Below, one piece after another: positions 8,234-15,291 of a stretch of 17,774 nucleotides of DNA. The notes beneath the pieces were generated by a model. It did not search any database. It had not been told where the DNA came from and worked only from the letters and a program-made list of their open reading frames with translations. The translations under genes and the position numbers were made by a program. Each line of letters starts with the position of its first letter. Position 1 is the stretch's first letter. Source of the stretch: Desulfobacula sp964636495 (GTDB lineage: Bacteria > Desulfobacterota > Desulfobacteria > Desulfobacterales > Desulfobacteraceae); contig CAZWSL010000057.1 in NCBI GenBank assembly GCA_964636495.1, positions 1 to 17,774 of the forward strand, written 5' to 3'.

Positions 8234-8884
8234 TTACAATATAAGCCCAAGAATAAAATCTGTCTGGATTTTAATATATTCGTCAATTGTAAATTTGTTT
8301 TGCAGATGCCACCGCCTGAATGCCCACATCTGTCCCAGTACAGATATATTGTGTCCCACAAGATTCAGAATATTCTCATCAAGTTCAGGAAAGCTGTTTT
8401 TCCCGCTTAAAGAGGAGAGTGCATTAATAAAAATCTCTGTTATCTTCAATTCATTTATAAGAACCTTGGATTTCCACTTTTCCGGTAAAAACTGGGTTAC
8501 CTGATACATCATCAGAATATGATCACCCATTTTATCACACACATGAAAATATTGATGAATAACCTGGGCAAGCTGTTCTTTTCCCATATCTGTATTAGTC
8601 AAAGCATTTTCCACAGCTGTCTGAACTTCTTCATGGATGGTTTTACATACAAGATAGAGAAGATCCTCTTTGGATGAGACATATTCATATAGAGAGCCTA
8701 TGGAAAAATTAGATGCTTTTGCAATCATCCTGGTTGTTGTTTTATGGTATCCATGTTTAATGAACAACTGCACTGTAGAATCAATAATCTGTCTTCTTCT
8801 CTCCCTTACCAGGTCAGGATTTTTTATTTGAGTGGGAACTTCAGTATCAACAGTGGCAGTTTTGATTGTTGTATTATGTTCCAA
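8234..8884 (-). CDS. TetR/AcrR-family transcriptional regulator, TTG start
   Basis: DNA-binding repressor, probably sensing an acyl-CoA and controlling its own operon with icmF. It has 216 residues. The N-terminal helix-turn-helix spans about 27-75, with RRRQIIDSTVQLFIKHGYHKTTTRMIAKASNFSIGSLYEYVSSKEDLL, a standard TetR pattern. The remainder is the all-helical ligand domain. The start codon is TTG at 8884. It has an AAAGGA ribosome site nine bases upstream, an in-frame TAG shortly before it closes the frame, and no Met lies between it and the HTH. It is first in the leftward operon and ends 19 bases before icmF. A palindromic operator and promoter lie just upstream. The ligand is inferred from context only. 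Confidence 0.92.
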   Translation of the reverse strand: MEHNTTIKTATVDTEVPTQIKNPDLVRERRRQIIDSTVQLFIKHGYHKTTTRMIAKASNFSIGSLYEYVSSKEDLLYLVCKTIHEEVQTAVENALTNTDMGKEQLAQVIHQYFHVCDKMGDHILMMYQVTQFLPEKWKSKVLINELKITEIFINALSSLSGKNSFPELDENILNLVGHNISVLGQMWAFRRWHLQNKFTIDEYIKIQTDFILGLIL

Positions 8885-8924
8885 ATATCTATTTCCTTTT
8901 ATCTAAATTAATCAATAAAATGCT

Positions 8925-8942
8925 TGAACGAGCGCTCAGTCA
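8925..8942. promoter_or_regulatory. TetR-type palindromic operator
   Basis: TGAacGAGCGCTCagTCA is an 18-bp palindrome with a perfect 8-bp core (GAGCGCTC) and matching TGA/TCA ends. It lies 41 bases upstream of the tetR start and just downstream of a leftward TATAAT box, about +9 to +26 relative to the expected transcript start. That position suits repression. Binding by the adjacent TetR protein is inferred from symmetry and proximity. Confidence 0.7.
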
Positions 8943-8957
8943 TATCGATTTTCATAC

Positions 8958-8980
8958 ATTATATAAAGGCGGGTTGTCAA
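8958..8980 (-). promoter_or_regulatory. candidate leftward promoter of the tetR-icmF operon
   Basis: Read on the minus strand there is a perfect TATAAT (8963-8958) upstream of the operator. TTGACA (8980-8975) is also perfect but only 11 bases away, too close to act with that box. It could instead serve a TATGAA 18 bases downstream (8956-8951). One of these combinations is probably the operon promoter. The operator overlaps the expected initial transcribed region in either case. Confidence 0.5.
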
Positions 8981-9020
8981 CCTTAATATATAAATATCTA
9001 AAAAGTAATAACTTATTTAC

Positions 9021-9047
9021 TTGACTGGTGCAGCAGTTTTTTATAGT
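9021..9047 (+). promoter_or_regulatory. candidate upp promoter
   Basis: TTGACT (9021-9026) and TATAGT (9042-9047) are separated by 15 bases, slightly short for sigma-70. They lie about 45 bases upstream of the upp start in an AT-rich divergent region. A short direct repeat CTAACATTTA (9054-9063 and 9065-9074) follows in the leader; its meaning is unknown. Confidence 0.4.
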
Positions 9048-9092
9048 TTCCAGCTAACATTTATCTAACATTTAATACAAAGGATAAAAAAG

Positions 9093-9719
9093 ATGACTGT
9101 ATTTGTAGAGGATCACCCTCTTATAAAACACAAATTAGGTTTAATGCGCCAAAAAGACATCAGTACAAAAGACTTCAGAGACCTCTCTTCTGAAGTTGCA
9201 AGACTTTTAACATATGAAGCAACAAAAAATCTTGACACAGAAAAAAAAATAATTGAAGGGTGGGCTGGAAAAGTTGAAATAGAGAAAATCAAAGGGAAAA
9301 AAATTACTGTTGTGCCAATTTTAAGGGCCGGACTCGGTATGATGGATGGTGTTTTTGATCTGATTCCTTCAGCCAAGGTGAGTGTGGTTGGTTTTTACAG
9401 GAATGAAGAAACTTTAAAACCTGTGCAGTATTATGTAAAGACAGCAAGTGTCATGAAAGAGAGAATTGCTTTGATTTTAGACCCCATGCTTGCAACAGGA
9501 GGAACCCTTATTGCCACCATTGATTTACTTAAGGAGGCAGGATGCAAAACCATTAAAGGACTTTTTCTTGTAGCTGCTCCTGAAGGCATTGCAAAAGTGG
9601 AAGAGAAACATCCTGATGTAGATATTTATGTGGCAGCTGTAGATAAATGCCTGAATGATATCGGTTATATCCTGCCAGGACTTGGTGATGCAGGTGATAA
9701 AATTTTTGGCACCAAATAA
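9093..9719 (+). CDS. upp: uracil phosphoribosyltransferase
   Basis: Salvage enzyme that joins uracil to PRPP to give UMP in the cytoplasm. The 208 residues match the family length exactly. PILRAGLGM at 75-83 and the PRPP loop DPMLATGGT at 130-138 are both intact. The C-terminal GYILPGLGDAGDKIFGTK is the uracil-binding segment. The start has an AAAGGA ribosome site (9078-9083). The gene runs divergently from tetR and is followed by a 187-base gap before the aldolase gene. No uracil permease is beside it, so it appears to stand alone. Confidence 0.97.
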   Translation: MTVFVEDHPLIKHKLGLMRQKDISTKDFRDLSSEVARLLTYEATKNLDTEKKIIEGWAGKVEIEKIKGKKITVVPILRAGLGMMDGVFDLIPSAKVSVVGFYRNEETLKPVQYYVKTASVMKERIALILDPMLATGGTLIATIDLLKEAGCKTIKGLFLVAAPEGIAKVEEKHPDVDIYVAAVDKCLNDIGYILPGLGDAGDKIFGTK

Positions 9720-9906
9720 ATGCTTTAAAAAAACATAGCTGTCAGGGACATACATATCAGGATACTGAATCCAGATTGTTCTTCTGAGCAGAGAAATTAT
9801 AAAATTGACTTTTGATGACAGCCTCTCAAGGGAATCTATTTTAACTATCCTTTCCAGAGTTATGGCTGTCTAATAAAATTGTATGGAAAAGGGACCCCCA
9901 GATTTC

Positions 9907-10923
9907 ATGATGAAAATAATAGATTTGAGAAGCGATACTGTTACCAGGCCTTCGGCTGCAATGAAAAAAGCCATGGTGGAAGCTGAAACAGGTGATGATG
10001 TTTATGGAGAGGATCCAACTGTTAACAGACTTGAAGCCCTTGCTGCAGAGATAACAGGAACAGAAGATTCAATTTTCTGTACCAGCGGAACCCAGAGTAA
10101 TCTTCTTGCTTTAATGAGCCATTGCGAAAGAGGAGATGAATATATTGTGGGGCAGCATGCCCACACATACAGATATGAGGGAGGTGGTGCTGCTGTACTC
10201 GCAAGTATCCAGCCCCAGCCCCTTGACTTTGAAGAGGATGGAACATTAAATCTTGACAGAGTTGCTCAATTTATCAAACCTGATGACTTCCATTTTGCCA
10301 ACACAAAACTGTTATGCCTTGAAAATACCCAGGCAGGAAAAGTATTGCCCCTGAATTATCTGAAGGATGCAAAAATATTTGCAGACAATCATAACCTTGG
10401 TCTTCATCTTGACGGAGCAAGGATCTTTAATGCTGCAGTCAAACTTAAGGTTGATGTAAAAGAGATTACAAGATATTTTGATACGGTTTCATGCTGTCTC
10501 TCAAAAGGGCTTGGTTCTCCTGCAGGCTCTCTTCTCTGTGGATCAGAAAAACAGATAAAAAAAGCAAGGCGATGGCGTAAAATGGTTGGCGGAGGCATGA
10601 GACAGGCAGGATTTCTTGCCGAAGCAGGTATTTACTCTCTATTAAATAATGTAAAACAGCTTGAACAGGATCATGACAATGCACTGGCACTGGCACATGG
10701 GTTATGCAAAATAAATGAAATCCATATAGATATGGAGAGTGTTCAAACCAATATGGTCTTTGCAGATATTCGTGCAGACATATGTGCTCTGCATGAATTT
10801 TTAAAAACAAAAGGCATTATCATAAACAGAGACAACACTTTAAGACTTGTAACCCATCTTGATATTTCCAGGGAAGATATTGACTGTACCATCAAGGCCT
10901 TCACAGATTTTTTTAAAAACTGA
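9907..10923 (+). CDS. ltaE: low-specificity L-threonine aldolase
   Basis: PLP enzyme of fold type I that cleaves L-threonine or L-allo-threonine to glycine and acetaldehyde. From the chosen start it has 338 residues. IDLRSDTVTRPSAAMKKAM opens the protein and DDVYGEDPTVN follows near 30-40. H86 (GQHAHTY) would stack on the cofactor, HLDGAR at 167-172 supplies D169 and R172, and K200 in LSKGLGSPAGS is the Schiff-base lysine. The start is uncertain. ATG 9883 has no ribosome site, while ATG 9907 (with ATG 9910 next to it) has AAGGGA 12 bases upstream and removes a non-conserved N-terminal extension. The 163 bases after upp hold no gene I can see. Confidence 0.92.
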   Translation: MMKIIDLRSDTVTRPSAAMKKAMVEAETGDDVYGEDPTVNRLEALAAEITGTEDSIFCTSGTQSNLLALMSHCERGDEYIVGQHAHTYRYEGGGAAVLASIQPQPLDFEEDGTLNLDRVAQFIKPDDFHFANTKLLCLENTQAGKVLPLNYLKDAKIFADNHNLGLHLDGARIFNAAVKLKVDVKEITRYFDTVSCCLSKGLGSPAGSLLCGSEKQIKKARRWRKMVGGGMRQAGFLAEAGIYSLLNNVKQLEQDHDNALALAHGLCKINEIHIDMESVQTNMVFADIRADICALHEFLKTKGIIINRDNTLRLVTHLDISREDIDCTIKAFTDFFKN

Positions 10924-10936
10924 TGCCATTTAAGTG

Positions 10937-11000
10937 GCCTGGATCTGCACTGAAAAAACCTGAAAGCGTCCAGGCAGACTGATATTTTATTTTTTGTTTT
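10937..11000 (+). terminator. candidate terminator after the threonine aldolase gene
   Basis: GCCTGGA (10937-10943) and TCCAGGC (10969-10975) form a perfect 7-bp stem closing a 25-base loop. A T-rich tract with TTTT, TTTTTT and TTTT follows up to about 11000. The long loop lowers certainty, but position and T-tract fit a rho-independent terminator. Confidence 0.45.
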
Positions 11001-11016
11001 AAGGAACAGATTTTAA

Positions 11017-11946
11017 ATGGAAAAAAAAGGTGCCATCCTCATAAAAATTCTTGCAGTACTTGCAGTTATCTTTTTTTTCATCGGCCAGCAGGGATATACC
11101 ATGATCCGCTCCTTTAATCATCTCTGGGATATCGGACACATCTTCTCCTTCGGTATATTTACCTATATATTCTATCTCTACAAAGGACAACATAAATCCT
11201 TTATAGAACTGACCATTTTAACTACTCTCTTTACAATGATTGCAGGCGGAGGCGTTGAAATTATCCAAGCTGTTTTTCTGGACAGATTTTTTGATATTTA
11301 TGATTTCTTCCGCAATTTTCTTGGATCTTTTATAACGCTTTTCTTCCTGACTCAGCAGAGGTATTCAATCAGTAAAACCCTTCTGAAAACCGGCCAGACG
11401 ATAATTGCTGCATTAATAATTCTCTCACTGATGCCGTTAACAAATGCCCTGATTGATGAGTGGCGTGCACGAAAACTATTCCCTCTGCTGTCAGATTTTG
11501 AAAGAGCGGTTGAGTTACAACGCTGGGAAGTGAACGGAGAGATGGAACTCAGTTCAGAAATCTGTTTTAAAGGAATTCATTCTCTTGAATTAGGCCTTAA
11601 GACCACCAGACATTCCGGTATCATTCTGAAACATTTTCCCCGTGACTGGAGTGGTTATCAATATTTTGAATTCCAGGTATATAACCCGGACACATCACAA
11701 CTGAAAATTAAATGCACCATTCATGATAAAAACGATTTAAAGGATAAATATCACTCAAACTGTTTTAAAAAATCCATTTTTATTTCAAAGGGATGGAATC
11801 ATATTAAAATCAACCTTGATGAGATCAGCAGCATACCGGAGAGACAACATACAGATATGACGTTTATATCTGATGTGCAGATCTACGTTTCCAGGCTTGA
11901 TAAACCAAGAACTATCTATTTAGATGAAGTGAGATTAAGTAACTGA
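11017..11946 (+). CDS. membrane protein: VanZ-like domain plus C-terminal beta-rich domain
   Basis: Function unknown. The N-terminal 145 residues carry about four membrane helices (near 8-24, 38-56, 66-86 and 98-113) and a further one near 126-146. They also carry the spaced polar residues of VanZ-like proteins: D38 and H41 in WDIGHIFSFG, then E81, Q84, R90, D93, D96 and N100. The C-terminal half (about 160-309) is soluble and beta-rich, with GIHSLELGLKT, a DWSGYQYFEFQVYN strand pair and KPRTIYLDEVRLSN at the end. This resembles a carbohydrate-binding or galactose-binding-like sandwich, probably displayed outside the cytoplasmic membrane. The start has an AAGGA ribosome site (11001-11005). 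The gene ends 23 bases before the assembly gap, so its right-hand neighbour is unknown. VanZ-like assignment is fairly confident; the sandwich call is a pattern judgement. Confidence 0.75.
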   Translation: MEKKGAILIKILAVLAVIFFFIGQQGYTMIRSFNHLWDIGHIFSFGIFTYIFYLYKGQHKSFIELTILTTLFTMIAGGGVEIIQAVFLDRFFDIYDFFRNFLGSFITLFFLTQQRYSISKTLLKTGQTIIAALIILSLMPLTNALIDEWRARKLFPLLSDFERAVELQRWEVNGEMELSSEICFKGIHSLELGLKTTRHSGIILKHFPRDWSGYQYFEFQVYNPDTSQLKIKCTIHDKNDLKDKYHSNCFKKSIFISKGWNHIKINLDEISSIPERQHTDMTFISDVQIYVSRLDKPRTIYLDEVRLSN

Positions 11947-11969
11947 AAATCAAGCCCCTCATATTTTTT

Positions 11970-12069
11970 NNNNNNNNNNNNNNNNNNNNNNNNNNNNNNN
12001 NNNNNNNNNNNNNNNNNNNNNNNNNNNNNNNNNNNNNNNNNNNNNNNNNNNNNNNNNNNNNNNNNNNNN
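11970..12069. other. assembly gap (100 N)
   Basis: Exactly 100 undefined bases, the conventional filler for a scaffold gap of unknown size. The left contig ends 23 bases after a stop codon and the right contig begins at 12070. Sequence to the right appears visually richer in G+C at first. Adjacency of the genes on each side is not established. Confidence 0.99.
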
Positions 12070-12096
12070 TTGTTGACAAGCATATGGGATATGTGA

Positions 12097-12252
12097 AATC
12101 AAATTGGTACAACCAATTTTTATTGGGATGGCAACCCATTCCGGGACACCAGCGGTACAGTGGATGCTGCCTTTACAAAGGGCTCCACCGGCATTGCAAT
12201 CGTCGGGGCGGAACCGGAAAACATATTAGAAACTGGAGAGCAGCATGACTGA
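12097..12252 (+). pseudogene. possible C-terminal remnant of an unidentified protein
   Basis: Between the operator and the hydrolase gene one frame reads strikingly like protein, especially from 12127 on: DGNPFRDTSGTVDAAFTKG, then STGIAIVGAEPENILETGEQ and a stop at 12250-12252. This would overlap the hydrolase start by eight bases. Codon choice has the G-rich first, varied third-base look of real coding sequence. The frame is closed by TGA at 12094-12096 and has no convincing start codon. It may be the tail of a decayed or truncated gene, an error near the contig end, or chance. I do not recognise the family. Confidence 0.3.
12101..12119. promoter_or_regulatory. FadR/PdhR-type GntR operator upstream of the M20 hydrolase gene
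   Basis: AAATTGGT-ACA-ACCAATTT is a perfect palindrome with 8-bp arms and a 3-base centre. It fits the TNGTNNNACNA pattern of FadR-subfamily GntR regulators and is very close to the ATTGGTNNNACCAAT type known for PdhR and LldR. A gene for such a regulator lies 1.4 kb downstream. A perfect -35 hexamer TTGACA stands at 12073-12078, with only weak -10 candidates such as TGAAAT (12094-12099). The operator would therefore sit over the start region of a rightward promoter. A hairpin GGGATGG-caac-CCATTCC (12125-12142, one G-T pair) follows. Binding is predicted, not shown. Confidence 0.7.
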
Positions 12253-13390
12253 TTCACAGCGCCTGATTGCGCGTTACCTTGATATGATAAAAATTAAGAG
12301 TGTGTACGGAAATGAATTGGACCTGGCCCGGTTCATAATGGAGGAACTCATATCAATGGGTCTCTCACCGGAAACCTGCCTCTACCAGGGCAAGGAGGAA
12401 AGTCCTTCTGTAACGGCAAGGATAGAGGGGAAAAGGCCCGGTCCAAAAGTGCTACTCATTGGCCATCTGGATACCGTGGATGTGACAAAGGGGTGGAAGA
12501 CAGATCCTTTTATGCCCCATGAAGATGATGACCGGGTATACGGCCTTGGAGCCATGGATATGAAAGGCGGATTAAGTGCTATTATGGAAACAGCCCGCTA
12601 TTTTACGGAGCACCGTAAATTTAACGGTGAGATAATCCTGGCCTTTGTATCCGACGAAGAGGTGTTGTCCAGGGGAACCCATGCATTGCTCAGCAACGGC
12701 ATGCTGGATGCGGATATGGCCATCATGGCAGAGTGCCGGTTTGAATCTGCTGCCGTGGGGTTTAGAGGGCGATACAGCTTTCTGGTGGAGGTTGGGGGTA
12801 AAACAGCACATGCCAGCAAATATCCGGCTGAAGGGGAAAACGCGGTGATCAGTGCCTCAAAACTGGCTATTGAAATTGAAAACCTGCCTACTCTTATCCA
12901 TGAAAGGCTTGGAGGCGGCACATGGTGTATCCGGAATATTGAAGGAGGTATCAAAGACACCCTCAGCGTACCGGATAGCTGCGAGTTGTTTGTGGACCGG
13001 TATGTGGTGCCAGGAGAAGATATGGAATCCTGCACCGCCCAGATCATGAAAGCTGCTCAGAAACTGGGCCTTGCCGGAAAAATTTCAGTATCGCTGACAA
13101 AACGATCCACACCTTTTATGGAGTCCTTTGAGATTGATACGGATAGTGTGCTGGTAAACTCACTCTGCAGTAATTATGAAAAGGCTACAGGCAAAAGCCT
13201 GCCCCTTGTCTATGACAAGTCTGTATGCGATTCAAATTACCTGAGCGTCATCGGTAAGATTCCCACTATCACATTCGGACCGTCCGGCGAGAACATGCAC
13301 GGAGCAAACGAATATGGATATAAAAGCCAGATCATTATGGCAGCTAATATTTATCAACAGACCCTGAAAGATATCCTCGGACAAATATGA
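12245..13390 (+). CDS. M20-family metallohydrolase (ArgE/DapE-like)
   Basis: Cytoplasmic zinc-type amidohydrolase that removes an acyl or peptidyl group from an amino-acid-like substrate; the exact substrate is unknown. The 381 residues carry the full M20 set: H74 and D76 in IGHLDTVD, bridging D105 in GAMDMKGG, general base E138 and ligand E139 in SDEEV, E163 in MAECRF, H189 in GKTAHAS on the dimerisation domain, and H352 in GENMHGANEYGYKS. The start has GGAG (12235-12238) six bases upstream. The gene is followed at 100 bases by the GntR regulator and a transporter gene, suggesting import of a conjugate and its cleavage inside. A FadR-type operator lies 125 bases upstream. It resembles acetylornithine/succinyl-diaminopimelate deacylases, but no arginine or lysine biosynthesis gene is near. 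Confidence 0.9.
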   Translation: MTDSQRLIARYLDMIKIKSVYGNELDLARFIMEELISMGLSPETCLYQGKEESPSVTARIEGKRPGPKVLLIGHLDTVDVTKGWKTDPFMPHEDDDRVYGLGAMDMKGGLSAIMETARYFTEHRKFNGEIILAFVSDEEVLSRGTHALLSNGMLDADMAIMAECRFESAAVGFRGRYSFLVEVGGKTAHASKYPAEGENAVISASKLAIEIENLPTLIHERLGGGTWCIRNIEGGIKDTLSVPDSCELFVDRYVVPGEDMESCTAQIMKAAQKLGLAGKISVSLTKRSTPFMESFEIDTDSVLVNSLCSNYEKATGKSLPLVYDKSVCDSNYLSVIGKIPTITFGPSGENMHGANEYGYKSQIIMAANIYQQTLKDILGQI

Positions 13391-13490
13391 TGGAATTACT
13401 TTTGCTTCAAACCGTCTGCAGAACTGATCACTGGACCTGCGAAGAGGTGGGACCAGTTAACGGAACTTGAAAACAGACAGAGGCTGCCAT

Positions 13491-14261
13491 ATGAGAAAAG
13501 TGAAAACCAGTGCATTGTCCGGGCATGTAAAACAGATTAGCAGAACACGGGTGCATGAACAGATTGTACTTCAGATCCGGGATTTGATCGATAAGGGCAA
13601 ACTCGCACCTGGAGACAGGCTGCCGCCGGAACGCAAGCTTTGCAAACTGTTCAATGTATCCCGCCATTCGGTCAGGGAGGCACTGCGTTCTCTTGAAAGA
13701 AGCCGGCTGCTTAACAGTGTTCCCGGAAGCGGAACCTATGTAGCCATGAGTGAACCTGAAGCTGCCGGCAACATGATCGCAAGCTTTCTGATTGATAAAA
13801 AAGACATGCTTATGGAGGTCTTTCAGATCAGGAGAATGATCGAACCCCAGATGGCGGATCTGGCAGCAAAAAACGCCCAGAAAAAGGATATTGAACTTCT
13901 TGAACAATTGATGGAGAAAAACAGGATTTTTCTGACTCAGGATGAGGGATCTATTAACCCGGAAGAGTTCAGCCGCCTCGACAAGGAGCTGCACCACGTG
14001 ATTGCTGAAGCCACAAAAAGCAGCATCATCCCCAAACTGATGAACCGCATTTCAGACCTTTTTTCTGAAAGCCGCCACAAATCCTCTCTCAGTCAGGGAC
14101 GTATGAAAATATCTGCCCAGGGACATATTAATTTGATACAGGCCATTATCAAAAAAGATGCAAAACAGGCATCCCGGTTAATGGAAGAACATATAAACAG
14201 TGTTGAAGCGGAAACCATCCAGCACCTTGTTTCAACAACACTGCCTGAAACAGGAGATTAA
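13491..14261 (+). CDS. GntR-family regulator, FadR subfamily (FCD domain)
   Basis: Transcription factor, most likely the local repressor of this cassette, responding to an organic acid. It has 256 residues. A winged HTH lies at about 17-86, with QIRDLIDKGKLAPGDRLPPER and LFNVSRHSVREALRSLE then GSGTYV. The FCD ligand domain runs from about 106 to 240. The FCD metal ligands appear intact: D164 and H168 in RLDKELHHV, H212 in AQGHINL and H234 in EEHINSV, which argues for a metal-bound carboxylate effector. I chose ATG 13491 because AGAGG (13479-13483) precedes it at seven bases; a TTG at 13467 has no ribosome site. A degenerate operator-like sequence (AGGTGGGACCA, 13445-13455) lies in the 100-base gap before it. 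The next gene starts eight bases after its stop. Confidence 0.93.
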   Translation: MRKVKTSALSGHVKQISRTRVHEQIVLQIRDLIDKGKLAPGDRLPPERKLCKLFNVSRHSVREALRSLERSRLLNSVPGSGTYVAMSEPEAAGNMIASFLIDKKDMLMEVFQIRRMIEPQMADLAAKNAQKKDIELLEQLMEKNRIFLTQDEGSINPEEFSRLDKELHHVIAEATKSSIIPKLMNRISDLFSESRHKSSLSQGRMKISAQGHINLIQAIIKKDAKQASRLMEEHINSVEAETIQHLVSTTLPETGD

Positions 14262-14269
14262 AAAAGAGA

Positions 14270-15226
14270 ATGTTAAAAAAATATTGGTTTTTTATCGGCA
14301 TTGGTTTTATGGTATTAATTTCATTTTCCCTGCCCCAGGCAGGGCAGTTTGTCAGAACTTACAAAATCCTGAATATGGGAATTTTCCTGGCCTTCTTCCT
14401 GACAGGCTTATCTCTGGAAACCTCTATTATTCTGCGGCAGATGAAAGCCGTCAAAGTGCTGGTGGCAGCTCTTTTTTCCTCTCTGCTCTTTTTTCCGGCA
14501 TTTGCCTATCTTCTGGCACAGTTGATTCTTGGCAACTGGCCTGATTTTGCAATAGGAGTACTGATTATCAGTGCAGCCCCTGTTACAGTTGCCTCGGGCA
14601 CTGTTATGACTGCCATTGCAAGGGGCAATATTCCCCTCAGCCTGTTTATCTGCATACTTGGCAATTTCTGCTCTATCATCACCATCCCGTTTATCCTGAA
14701 CCTGCTTCTCCAGTTCGGGGATGCATCCATTGAATTGCCTGTTGCAGCGATGCTCATGGGGCTGTCCCTAAAGGTTTTACTGCCCACTGTCATCGGTCAG
14801 TGCCTGCGGCCATGGCTCAAACACGCTTTAACGCCTTTTAAGTCGGCAATTTCAATTTTCAATCAATGCATTGTCCTGCTCATTATATTAAATGCCGTGT
14901 CAAGCTCTGCCGGCCGTATTGTTGATACCGGACCGATGCTTTTCATTGTATTTGCGTTCGTGATCTTCCTGCATATATTGATTCTTTTATTCAACCTGTG
15001 GCTGTCCGGGGTTATACGGCTGGATCTGCCTTCTACAGCCGCCTTTACCATACACACGTCACAAAAAACCCTGACCATTTCCTATCTTGTCTGGGCTGGA
15101 TATTTTGCTGCAGCCTACCCCATGGCCCTCATCCCGGCAATTGCATATCATCTTACCCAGATGATCATGGATACCTTTGTAGCCCACTGGTTTAAAAACA
15201 AAACGCGGAAACCCGAACCGGCTTGA
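14270..15226 (+). CDS. SBF-like / bile acid:sodium symporter family (BASS) transporter
   Basis: Inner-membrane carrier, probably a sodium- or proton-coupled importer of an organic anion. The 318 residues form about nine or ten helices. LNMGIFLAFFLTGLSLETS, then VLIISAAPVTVASGTVMTAI (residues about 98-117) and SLFICILGNFCSIITIPFI are typical of the SBF-like branch (YfeH/SLC10A7-like, PF13593). The C-terminal repeat carries HTSQKTLTISYLVWAGYF. The start lies eight bases after the gntR stop, with purine-rich AGGAG and AAGAG upstream, so it is cotranscribed with the regulator and M20 hydrolase. The pairing suggests that it brings in the hydrolase substrate. Direction and substrate are not readable from sequence. 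Confidence 0.85.
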   Translation: MLKKYWFFIGIGFMVLISFSLPQAGQFVRTYKILNMGIFLAFFLTGLSLETSIILRQMKAVKVLVAALFSSLLFFPAFAYLLAQLILGNWPDFAIGVLIISAAPVTVASGTVMTAIARGNIPLSLFICILGNFCSIITIPFILNLLLQFGDASIELPVAAMLMGLSLKVLLPTVIGQCLRPWLKHALTPFKSAISIFNQCIVLLIILNAVSSSAGRIVDTGPMLFIVFAFVIFLHILILLFNLWLSGVIRLDLPSTAAFTIHTSQKTLTISYLVWAGYFAAAYPMALIPAIAYHLTQMIMDTFVAHWFKNKTRKPEPA

Positions 15227-15291
15227 AAATTTTTTAAATCAACAGAAAAAATGAGATAAAACGGTTTTTGCATCTTGTAAATTCTATTAAT

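Noticed and set aside
8215..8361. N-terminal extension of icmF to 8361
   Set aside because: It overlaps the tetR coding region, has no family similarity, and the ATG at 8214 has its own AAGGAG site and gives a normal-length IcmF.
8958..8980. TTGACA and TATAAT as one leftward promoter
   Set aside because: Both hexamers are perfect but the spacer is 11 bases, too short for sigma-70; they probably belong to different combinations.
9817..9870. Inverted repeat GACAGCC / GGCTGTC between upp and the aldolase gene
   Set aside because: Seven-base arms 40 bases apart with no T-run and no operator position; likely chance.
9883..9906. ATG 9883 as start of the threonine aldolase
   Set aside because: No ribosome site upstream; the extra eight residues are not part of the conserved family start.
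12094..12119. TGA followed by a hairpin, read as a selenocysteine codon with SECIS in a genome that has yedF
   Set aside because: The hairpin starts only four bases after the TGA and its 3-base loop (ACA) lacks the expected G/U loop bases. The sequence is far better explained as a FadR-type operator.
12128..12226. Short open frame beginning ATGGCAACC between operator and hydrolase
   Set aside because: No ribosome site, 32 residues, and it runs out of frame with the more protein-like reading of the same bases.
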